This document shows, one piece after another, positions 42,501 to 51,100 of a DNA stretch of 64,000 nucleotides. Both the position numbers and the translations under genes were made by a program. The stretch comes from Undaria pinnatifida. Taxonomy: Eukaryota; Sar; Phaeophyceae; Laminariales; Alariaceae. The notes under the pieces are model-generated. The model was given only the letters and a program-made list of their open reading frames with translations. It was not told the origin of the DNA and did no database searches. The number at the start of each line of letters is the position of its first letter. The stretch's first letter is position 1. The stretch lies in the NCBI GenBank assembly GCA_012845835.1, contig JABAKD010000030.1, positions 1,553,412 to 1,617,411 of the forward strand, in the 5' to 3' direction.

Positions 42501-43599
42501 TCCGAGAGCTTCTAGAAGGTGGTGGCTTTGTAACTGTCTGTGCTTGGTACATGGTACCAGGGCACCCTCGTATGTTATTCTCTCACATTAAATCGCATAA
42601 TAAAGTCCGTGGTCACAGGACAGACTCTGGAGTGGAGGAATACCCCACGGAAAAAAAACACAAACAGAACCAAAAGTGGTACACGCATAAATTATAGCTG
42701 ACGCAACTAATGCCTCCGCCACAAAATATAAACATGAAATCGGGAGTCAGCCGACGACGTGCCAGGTTCATCCTAGTGGTACATACGTCTCACTTCTCGC
42801 GCCTGAAAAAGTCCGCTTGCCACCCAGAAAAGACTGCTACGTACTTGTTGTGTTGTACTGGTAGACTAAATTATAAAATAAACAAAAATATACTCCAGCT
42901 GTGAGATCAAAGGTTTTGTCGAAACTCATCTTTGCAACCTGTGTGTGATACTCCGATATAATATATTTCGAAGCATAGACTATATTACACGTGGTGCCTA
43001 TCACTACGCATATATATGCACCTCAGACTCAATCAAGTCAATTGGGCAAACAAGAAAGATGAAAAGAAAATGTAGGAATTAAAGTAAAATATAAGAAAAG
43101 GAAGCGAAACGGGAAAGGAAAATAAAGGAAAATAAAAGACAAGAAAAGAGGAAGCAAGGAAAGGAAAGAACAAACCTCGTGTTAATACCTGGTACTGGCG
43201 TGCTTCTGTGAACTGCACGAGTACCAAGGCGGCTCCTCAAAGCACCAAAAATGGGCTAAAAAAACGCACTCAAAACATGTGAGCAAAAAACAGATGCAAC
43301 ACAACAGGTACTAACTAGACTAGACTATAGACTAGACTATAGCCTATAGTTCACGTGCCACATCCATGGTCTAATGTAGCTCAGAACAGACAGAACCAGG
43401 CCTATGCAACCACACAAACACCCTCAAACGAAAAGTGCATTGGGTTAGTAGTTACCTGTGTGGGCATGATGTGGGTGATATCCTCTTCCGAGAGCTTCTT
43501 GAGGATGGTAGTTTTGCCGGCGTTGTCCAAGCCCAACACCAAGATACGCGCTTCTTGGTCGCTTCGCTTTAGCTTACGCAGCAATGTCAACAGCCCCAT
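30432..43599 (-). CDS. ARL3: ARL3, ADP-ribosylation factor-like small GTPase (4 exons, 189 aa)
   Basis: ARL3 is a small GTPase that, when GTP-bound, releases lipidated cargo from UNC119 and PDE6D carriers in cilia. The exons, in gene order, are 43599-43456, 33797-33639, 31574-31467 and 30590-30432; every junction is phase 0. Motifs: P-loop GLDNAGKT (residues 23-30), switch I Thr47 in MPTQGFN, switch II WDIGGQ (65-70), NKQD (125-128), SAKT (158-161). ARL3 rather than ARL2 or ARF is indicated by [27 protein letters not shown], and [11 protein letters not shown]. The start is the [11 protein letters not shown] methionine, the family N-terminal helix. The C-terminal tail is Gly-rich ([11 protein letters not shown]), slightly longer than in animals (182 aa in human). 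Intron 1 is 9.66 kb and repeat-filled. The gene is divergent from the large gene at 44359. Assignment is firm. Confidence 0.97.
31467..31574 (-). CDS. ARL3: ARL3 exon 3
   Basis: On the minus strand the acceptor ATGTAAAG precedes 31574 and the donor GTACGA follows 31467. The 36 codons include [20 protein letters not shown], with the guanine-specificity motif NKQD. Confidence 0.97.
31745..31830 (-). repeat. Inverted fragment of the poly-C-ended dispersed repeat
   Basis: It reads TTGATCACGCATCCC and then a CGAGACGTACCACG block, matching 18920-19035 and, inverted, 13235-13355. It lies in ARL3 intron 2. Confidence 0.7.
32460..32880 (+). repeat. About 410-bp dispersed repeat, copy 3
   Basis: Closely similar to 29625-30030 and 12735-13150, including CGCTTCGCGCTTGGTGCAAG and GGGATGCGAGGGTCTAA. 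It lies in ARL3 intron 2, antisense to the gene. A further end fragment sits at 32155-32210. Confidence 0.85.
33555..33625 (+). repeat. (GGTTG)n tract beside the ARL3 exon 2 donor
   Basis: GGTTGGGTTGGGTTGGG-type units end 14 bp from the exon edge, so the intron sense strand starts with a CCAACCCAACC-rich sequence. Confidence 0.93.
33639..33797 (-). CDS. ARL3: ARL3 exon 2
   Basis: On the minus strand the acceptor CCTTTTTTTAG precedes 33797 and the donor GTAAGA follows 33639. The 53 codons run from [20 protein letters not shown] through [13 protein letters not shown], with switch II and its catalytic Gln (Gln70). Confidence 0.98.
34485..34830 (-). mobile_element. tRNA-derived SINE-like repeat, copy 1
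   Basis: On the minus strand an A-box (TGGTCAAACGG) and a B-box (GGTTCGCATCC, degenerate here) lie about 60 bp apart, followed by a shared tail with CCGGCCGACCTGC and GTTTGGGTAAGC motifs. The same unit recurs at 59960-60250 and 60800-61170. It lies in ARL3 intron 1. Confidence 0.75.
35690..36640. repeat. About 175-bp satellite-like tandem array
   Basis: Units carry CGTATCGCAAAACGCAAGGG, TGACACTAGCGCTCTTACAC and GCACAAAAGTGGCCGCATTT. The two central units (about 35968-36142 and 36143-36317) look identical base for base; flanking units at 35690-35930 and 36365-36640 are diverged. The array lies in ARL3 intron 1. Confidence 0.9.
37460..37660 (+). repeat. Diverged single arm of the 1.25-kb inverted-repeat element
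   Basis: The order CCTCCGGCCGACGGAGAAAT, CTTCAACGTATTGCCATAC, GTCGTGTGTCAACTTTAACT, TAGCTGGCGTATCCTTCGG follows the left arm at 1975-2110. No second arm is seen nearby. Confidence 0.65.
39124..39200 (-). pseudogene. ARL3 exon 1 fragment, relic a
   Basis: On the minus strand it contains TTCAAGAAGCTGTCGTTGGA and GATGTAATATCACTCACGTC, matching the 3' end of ARL3 exon 1 (AAGAAGCT..GATATCACCCAC) and ending CTCAG|GTGGC. It is preceded by CTCTTTTTTTAG, an acceptor-like sequence resembling that of ARL3 exon 2. It is too diverged to encode the peptide. Confidence 0.65.
39560..41880. mobile_element. Scrambled non-LTR-like retroelement relic with inverted copies
   Basis: The plus-strand copy (39560-40660) encodes, with frameshifts, a Cys/His cluster ([13 protein letters not shown]), then [27 protein letters not shown], then [20 protein letters not shown] and a C-terminal segment. 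This order resembles the region after the reverse transcriptase in some non-LTR elements, with a zinc-binding cluster and a possible restriction-like endonuclease (D..LDVT). A reverse-complement copy of its 3' half occupies 40950-41450. A third partial copy at about 41500-41770 ends in a short inverted piece at 41775-41860. No frame is intact and no RT core is present. Confidence 0.65.
42065..42150 (-). pseudogene. ARL3 exon 1 fragment, relic b
   Basis: On the minus strand GTCCAGAAGCTGTCGGAGAA, GGATATCAGTCACATCATGC and CCGCACAG|GTGCTG follow the 3' end of ARL3 exon 1 closely, including the donor. Flanking intron motifs (CAGACGCAACCAAGC) are shared with relic c and, in diverged form, the real exon. 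Confidence 0.8.
42455..42545 (-). pseudogene. ARL3 exon 1 fragment, relic c
   Basis: On the minus strand TTCTAGAAGCTCTCGGAAAA, GGATGTCACCAACATCATGC and CCACGCACAG|GTGCAC match the end of exon 1; an in-frame TAG replaces an AAG codon. It is the copy nearest in sequence to the real exon. Confidence 0.85.
42588..42960 (+). repeat. Dispersed repeat, copy paired with 4112-4850
   Basis: The left part (CACATTAAATCGCATAATAA, GTCCGTGGTCACAGGACAG) and right part (TTTTGTCGAAACTCATCTTT, TGTGTGTGATACTCCGAT) match the two ends of the repeat at 4112-4850, with a shorter middle. It lies in ARL3 intron 1, directly upstream (on +) of exon-1 relic c. Confidence 0.75.
43456..43599 (-). CDS. ARL3: ARL3 exon 1 (initiator)
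   Basis: ATG is at 43599-43597 and the donor GTAACT follows 43456. The 48 codons start [20 protein letters not shown] and end ITHIMPTQ, with the P-loop GLDNAGKTT. An in-frame ATG ten codons upstream exists, but the MGLL start matches ARL2/ARL3 proteins and is preferred. Confidence 0.97.
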
Positions 43600-44358
43600 C
43601 CTGGTATTGCCTTGTGCCCCGGCTCTCAAGCGGTAGCTCGCTAGTTGTGCGTGGGAGAAGGCCTGCCGTCTCCTAGTGTTTCCTTGTATTATCGTCGGGC
43701 TTTACAGCAGCGAGCGGTGTTGCTGTAGCCTGTTTCCGCGTATCCTTGCCTTCTTGCACGTACCGTCAATTGACGCTCTTGGGCTTCCCTTCCTGAAGGC
43801 TTTTCGCCGATGTTTCTGGCCGCAAAGCAGCAGAAGAAGACGAAGGAGTGCCGTACACTCAACTACGTACACGAGGGCAACACTGTTGTGCAACTCTCTC
43901 TCGCCGCCTGTCTCTCTGGTAGCCCCTGTGGTGCTGTCTCTCGTTTTGTACAAGGTACCAGGGACTGCCTTTGCGCCTGCCGTCGTGTGTCTGTACGGTA
44001 AACTCACGGGCCACAACCAAAAAGCCGTTTCACAACCTATATACAAGTATAACACCGCTGATTGATCAGAACTCCCCGCTCATCGACCATTGGCTGAAAA
44101 TCTCCGATAACTCGCCGCCCCTTGCCTGATGCGAGACAGAGCAGAGGCGGGAGGGAAGACAGCAGCAGGGAGCTCCTTAGAGACCACAAGAGACACAGCG
44201 GTACTGCCTGAGCAGGCTACACCCCTCAGGTCTACATGGGGAGGGTCGAAAACAGCAAACCCCGCGCTCTCCCCCGAGCTCTTTCGCCCCAATGAGAGGC
44301 CTGAGCCTCTCTACGAACTCTGTACATACCAGTACCACCGCGTCGCAGCGGTCACGAC
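43600..44358. promoter_or_regulatory. Shared upstream region of divergent ARL3 and the large gene
   Basis: The 759 bp between the two start codons are more GC-rich and less repetitive than the introns. An inverted CCAAT box (CCATTGGCTG) lies at about 44088. No clear TATA box is seen. A bidirectional promoter is inferred from the head-to-head layout only. Confidence 0.5.
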
Positions 44359-47300
44359 ATGTCAGCCAGCACGCCCTGGAAGAGCAAAGCGAGAGTGCAG
44401 AAGAAGAGGCGCTTTAGGCCCGTAGCTGCTGATGGAGGACCACCACCGAGAGGGGGAGGTTCTAGCGCCGCCCCTCAGCAATTTCCCGAGGGTCCACCGC
44501 CTCCCGGCCAGCCTATGCCAGGGCAGCCTTTGCCAGGACACCCTATGCCAGGGCAGCGTTTGCCAGGGGAAGGCTGGCAATCAAATGGTGCAATCTTTCT
44601 CGGGCCTGTCAGCGGGGGTGCGGGCCCATCAGGAGGCGCTCCATGGTACGGGGCGCAGCCACCCCCAGATATGATGATGGCTGGGGGAGGTAGGGGGGTA
44701 CACCCCCTCGACCACCGACCTGCATCGTCGGCGCAAGAGTTCGGGATGGCAAGCTTTCCATATACGGACCCAGGCACGAATTCGAATTTCGCACCCGAGG
44801 TCGGCTTCTCTGTGAATTTTCCGGCCCCTAACAGGGGGGGGGGCGATCCCTCGTACTGCCCTGAGAGTTCCGTCCCAGCCGCGCCCCACCCCGGGTACGT
44901 GGTGTATCCCTCGCCGGCGGAGCAGGGGCACGCTAACATTATGTCGCCGGAGTTCTTTCCGGGTCCGGCCAGGCCTCACGGGGAGCCCCCTCCCGACGCA
45001 TGGCGAGACAACTTACCGCCTCCCTCCAACTCGCAGCTGCGGCGGCCTCCGCCACCGCCGGGCGCCGACCCTCATGACCTGCTTGCGGGTATACCAACAG
45101 TCCCTCATAACACCAAAAAACGGAGAAAGCGGTTCAAGGCGCTGGAACGCGAAGCTAGAGCGGCGGAAGATCGAGCAGAAGCAGTAGCAGCAGCTGGAGG
45201 AGAGGGTCCGTATTTTTTTGGGGCCGACGCGGTCAATGGCGGTGTACCTCCCGGATCGCAGCGCCAGGATAGCCACCATAGCCACCACAGCGAGCAGCAT
45301 AGCCAGCACAGCGAGCAGAGCTTGCAGAGCCTGCAAAACATGCGGAGTCAGCGGAGCTCAGCGGAGTCGGGAGTTGTAGGCAGTGGCGGCGGCAGTGGTA
45401 GTGGTGGTGGTTTTGGGAGCGGTGGTGGATTTGGTGACGGTGGTGGTTTTGGTGACGGTGGTGGTTTTGGTGACGGTGGTGGTTTTGGTGACGGTGGTGG
45501 TTTTGGTAGTGGTGGCGTTTTTGATGCCGGCGGTGGTGGTGGTAGCGATCTTCGCGTTGGGCGAGCTGAGGCCTTGGAGTTCCGAGATGATGAGGGTACC
45601 TCTCGAGGCGCTGGGGCTCGGAAAAGGGGGCGCTCGAAAGCTGAGAAGGCAGCCGACACTGCCACCGCCTACTCCGAAATCCCGATCAGAGACTCAGCGA
45701 CGGGGTCGAGCTTTTGGCGCGATAGTCGTCTTGATCCAGCTCGGGAACCCGGCCGCGGAGAGGGAGGAGGAGGAGGAGGAGGAGGACGGGGGGTGGGGGG
45801 GAGAGGTGGGCAAGGAGGGGAGGGGTGGGGAGGGGGGGAAGGAGTAGAGGGGGGAGGAGGGGGGAGGTACGGGAGGGCAGACGCCGGTGAAAGACGTCCC
45901 TCGCCCTCTCAGGAGGGGGAAGAGGGGGAGCTCCTCTTCTCACGTAAGACGCGGCGCCAACAGCGGCGACATCTGGCAGCCGAAGCCGAAGCTGAGGCCT
46001 CAGCAGCATCGACACCTCCGATGCAGTCGCCGTCGCCGGCACGACCACGAGCACGGACGAAAAGGCGAAGGTTTGTGGAGGCCATGGACAGCCCGAGCCT
46101 CGGGGATACCAGTGATGTGGTAGGATCTGTCGGCGACGGTGAGGGGTTTGGTGGTGGGGATGGTGGTCGCGGGGGTGAAGGTGGAGGTCCGTTTCCGTTT
46201 GCACCTTACCTCGTTGGAGGTGGTCGAGGTCGGGATGGTAAGGATGGGGTCGGGGGTGGGGGCGATGTTGGGCTTCCGCTTGCCCCCTATCCCGATCGCG
46301 GTGGTGATGATAGAGGTCGCGGAGGTAGAGGGGGGCGTGTTGGGTTTGTTGCCCCTTATTCTGATGCGGGGGGAGGAGGTGGTGGTAAAGGTCGGGGTGT
46401 TTGGGCTGGGAGCGGTGTTGAGTTTTCGCGTTCCCCCCGAGCTTCGGAGGGTGAACCTTGGCTGGCGCCCTCGGAGGCCGAATATTGGCAGGCGCCACCT
46501 GCGGCATGGCCTGACCAGCATTATCCGCAGGAGCTGGCACCGGCGGCGGCAATGGCTGAGCAGCACCACTGGTGGGGTCCGGGACGCCTGCAGCGTAAAA
46601 GCGGGACTCTTCCTACTGCTGCTTTTGCTGTTCAGCATCAGCAGCAGCAGTACCAGCAACAGGAGGAGCAACAGCAGCAACAGGAGCAGCAGCAGCAACA
46701 GCAACATCAACAGCACTATCAACATCAACAGCAGCAGGAGAACCAGCACCAGCGCCAGCAACTACAGCAGCATGAGCAACATCAGCAGGAGCAACATCAA
46801 CTGCAAAAGCAGGAACATCCTCAGCAGCAACACGTGCAACATCAACAGCCCCCCTGGCCCCTCGCGTCTGAGGTGGCCGCGGTTGTAGCATCGGCTGCTG
46901 CTACTGCTTCTGCCGCTGATGCCGCTAATCCTGCTTCTCCTGCCTCGGGTGAAGCACCGGAAAACGCAGCCACCTCCCTCGAGGCCAGCGCAGCCGAAAT
47001 GCCAAAAAAGAAAGAACTGCCCCCCCCGCCATCCGCGGAAGCGACCACTCTTCCCACGATGACCGTTGCGGGGTTCGTGCCGGCGTCATCATCGACCTCA
47101 GAGAGACGTTGCGCGCCGGAGGGGCTGTTGCAACAAGCGACGGCACCGGCAGCGTGTGGACAATCTTCAGTGCCCCCAGAGCCCCCAGACGCGCCTTCAT
47201 CGATAGCGCTGGCGGCGGTGGCAGCAACGACGGCGGCTGTGGCATCGGCATCGGCGGCGGCGGCGGCGGAACAGGCGGCCTCGGAGACTACCACCGGAGT

Positions 47301-48130
47301 CAAGCGCAAGGTTTTTTTGAAGGCGAGTCGACAGACCACCTTTTGGCGATCGGCCTCGCCCTTGTTCGCGAGGACGTCACTGCGCCCCCCGCGGGGGGGG
47401 AAAAAGGAGCAGCCCGCGCGAGCCGCCGCCGCAGCGCAGGAAGGGGGGGGCTCCGCGCCGATCGCCCCCGGCTTTTCCCCGTTGGGAAACTCGACGCAAG
47501 GCATTCTTGCGCCACCGAGCATAGATGACCCCGGCGCCTCAATCGGAACGGTGACTGCTGTTGCAGATGCTGATGCCCCTGCGACCCTGCCACCGCTGCC
47601 GGATCTGCTACCGCATCTGCTGCCAGATCTACTGGCACCCCAGCAGCAGCAACAACAGCCGCCGCCGCAGCAGCTGTTATCGTCGCCGCTCGACAGCAGC
47701 GCAGCAAACGGCGTTGAAGCGCCGGCGGAGACTACCGCCGTCGCCGCCGCCACCGACCGCGCAACCGACGCCGCCGCTGAGACTGCCACGGCCGCCGCGG
47801 CCGTCGCCGCCGCTGCGGCCGCTGCTGCCGCTATTCGAGCTAGAACAACACGGGCGGGGCCGGGGGGGTTGAAGAAGAAGAAAAAGAGAGCGGCTCTCCG
47901 GAACTGGCGGTCTGCATCGCACGATCACGCGCTTGTTCTTGTCGGCGCGGCGCGGCTGCCTCGCAAGGTGTTGGCCAAGACCATGAAGATTCCGGGTGCG
48001 TGTTGGGTGGACCGGCACGAGCTAAAGGACCCGTGTAGCTTACCGCTGGAAGTGAAGCCGGCGCTGGCGATGTCTCTGGCGGAGAAGATGCCGCCATGCG
48101 CATCTTGCGATGACAACGAAGAAGGGCGGG
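44359..48130 (+). CDS. Large unknown gene, exon 1
   Basis: ATG at 44359 and donor GTGAGT at 48131, phase 1 out. A 1257-codon open frame is very unlikely by chance on this strand, and its last 100 codons are not low-complexity. It contains QPMPGQPLPGHPMPGQ repeats, five or more 18-bp (GGTGACGGTGGTGGTTTT) units at 45425-45510, and a Gln/His tract at 46617-46850. Confidence 0.8.
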
Positions 48131-51100
48131 GTGAGTCGGGAAAGGCCGTTGTTGTTTTTATTGCTGTTGCTGTTGTTGTTTTTTGTCGTTATCGTTGCCG
48201 TTGTTGTTTATGTTGCTGTTGCCCCTGCTGCGCAGTACATGGGATATGCGAGGTTTGCTGGAGATTTCCCTCGCGCGGCACTTCGGCATTGCGCTCCGTT
48301 TGCCATATGGGTGGAAAAGGTAGTCATTATCGAGGTTGCTTTGATGGTTGCTTGTACCTGCCGTAATCTAAGTATATTCCAAGTCTTTAGGAGCTAACGG
48401 GCTGACAGAGCAAAGCCATGCTCCTGCGAGTTCCGGAGCATCCACGTAGAGCTCACGGAGCGAAAAAAGCCCTTGCCCTCCGTAAGCTAAACGCCAACGA
48501 GCCAAAACTCCTCTTTGGATGTTTGGAAATTTATCTCACGCTTCTGACGCTTCGTCCTTCGCCATGCCGCCTCTTATACGTTCACGCGCGCCCTCCAGAC
48601 TTGGTGGTGCTCATCACGTTCCAGTGTGCGGCGGACAAAATGGCGGCGGTGGCTCGCCTCGCAAAGCTGAACGTGGACACGTCCGACTTTGACGACTCTT
48701 CGCGGCTTCAAGTTGAGCTCGCGCTGTCGAAACCTGATCCACCACCGCCGCCGCCGCCGCTGCCGCCATCACCGCCCCGGGAGCCGCTCGTGGGCGTAGC
48801 GGTAGGTGGTGTACCTCCGAAGGACCTGTTATCACCGGCGCCTTCTTCGGCCGGAATTGAGGCAACGCTTGCGGTGAATGGAAAGGTGTCTGTCGCTGCT
48901 GCTGCTGCTGTTGCTGTTGCTGCCCCGGCATCCGCTGAAGGTGCCCCCCTCAACGCGCTCCCTGTCGTCTCCCCCGTGTTGGGTGCGAGGGAAAGAGCGC
49001 TAAAAGCGCTCCAGGCGGAGAGGCTCATCGCGGCGGAGGCCGCGAAAGCCCGAGCCGCCCAAGCTAAGGGTAAGACGAAGGCTACGGCTAAGATTGGACC
49101 GGCGGCAGTGGTGGTGGTAGAGCCGCCGGCGGCGGCGGCGGGCGTTACTGCGCAGTCGAAGTCGGCAAGGTCGGCGAGTACGCTAGCGAAGACGGCGGCT
49201 GGCGGAGCTAGCACCAAGACTGGAGCATCGTCCGGCCGAGTATCCCCTGGTGGAGCCACCCCCAAGTCGCCGCGGAAAGATTCGGGGGTGCCGGAGAAGG
49301 CCAAGGCGGTGGCGGAATCTCGGGGCGGCAACGGCCACGGCAACGCCGGCGCGGGTAGCGGCGGTGGTAATGGCGGTGAGCAGGCGGAAACACGGAGCAA
49401 GCCGGTCAGCAAGGCGCCGCACCCTCAGGCGGCAGTGGCTGAGACATCCAAGGCTAACGCCAAGGCCTCTGCCGCCTTTACGACTCCAACGGTCGAGACC
49501 GCCGCCACCGCTGCCGTGGCCGGGATTGATGCTGTCGTCGTCGGGGCCAAGGGTAGTCGAGTTGTCGGCCTCCCGCCAGCACGCGGGGTGTCTCGGGTCC
49601 CGCCGGCGCGCGGGGTGTCTCCAGTCCCGCCAGCGCGCGGAGTGTCTCCCGTCCCTCGGGAAAGACGGACACCGTCGCCCGTGCCGAGGCCGCTGGCGGC
49701 GTCCTCGACCGCAGCTAACGATGTCAGGGGAGCCGCGTCTTTTGCTGCGTTTGGGGTGCCGAAGGCAGCCCCGGAGCCTCGTAATCTGTCACCCTCCCGC
49801 CGGGGCAACCACTCGCCCACCCGTCCGGGCGGCCATGTGTACGCGAAACCGACGCCGATGCGCGGTAGCAGCGGTGTTGGGGGTGGGGACTTGGGTGGCG
49901 GGGTGCTAGCAGAGACAGCGTTGCCGCCGTTGAAGGCGGCGGGTAAGCGGCTGGTGATCGTGACGCCGTCCGGGCCCCCTGATCCTACGGTGCGACCATG
50001 GCCTTATTTCTTCAGGGGAGACTACTTCGCGCTGCTCCCGCAGGATCCCAGGACGGGGGGGCTGCAGATGTGCGACCCTTCCAAGAATGCGAGCTATGTA
50101 GGGGTGATCCCGCCGATGGAAGCGGTGCTTGCGGGTCTTCGCGAGGAGAATGAGCCGCTACAGCAGCTGGAGCTGGAAGACGTGGCGGAGGAAGCTGCTG
50201 CTGTTACGGGCTCCTCCGGCGCCGAGTCTCCCCCTTTCGCTGCGGCTGATTCTCTTCCCTCTGTCACCACCGAGTCTACCACCTCCGTTTCCCCCGGCGA
50301 TCATCTTTCCCCCGCCGTCGCGTCCTCCGTCGCCGCTATTGCCCCCGCTGCCGCTGCTGCTTCTGTCGTCGGTAGGCAGGGGGCTGTTAGCGCTTCTGTC
50401 GGCGAGCTTTCCGGCGGCAGCGAGGCGGATATGATCGGGCCCGGGGGTTCGGCGAATCTAGAAGCGCCTGCTACCGCGGCTGTCGACGCAGAAGCCGCTG
50501 CTGCCGCTGCTGCCGCGGCCGCCACACCGGCCGAGGAGACGCTAGATAACGCCGCACCTTCCGCTGGTGTCGTCGCTAAGGTTACCGCGAGTGTGCCTGT
50601 CGCTGATGCATTTGCTGCGAATGCATCGGTTGCTCGTGAGCTTGTCGCTCGCCAGCTTGTCGCGGGTGAGCCGCCAACATCAGCTGCACCGTCATTTACA
50701 GCAGCGGCTGCGGTGCCAGCATCACAGGCGCATGGGGTGCGGGATTTGTTGTTAGCCGGCACTGCTTTCGGTGGGGAGGGACGCCCGCCGCCGCGCTTGG
50801 ATGCCGCTGAAGGGTTTCCGCACGAACTTGCCGTCTCTGGGACGAAGGGTGGTGCGCGGGGGGGGGTGCGGGACGCGCGGATTCGGGAGGTGGAGAATGA
50901 GTTGAAAACTCTCCAGAAGATCAAGATCCCCAGGTTTGTGATACGTCGGATCAGTGATGTTGGTGTTGGTATTGTTTTCGTTGTTCATTGGTGTTGGGTG
51001 CTGGTGTTGTCGTTGTTGGTGTTGTCGTTGTTGGTGTTGATGTTGGTGTTGGTGTAGGTATGGGTGTTGGTGTTTGTATTTGTGTCGTTGATGTTGTCGT

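Noticed and set aside
46842-47789. 315-residue minus-strand frame
   Set aside because: It is the antisense shadow of the Ala-rich part of the large gene's exon 1.
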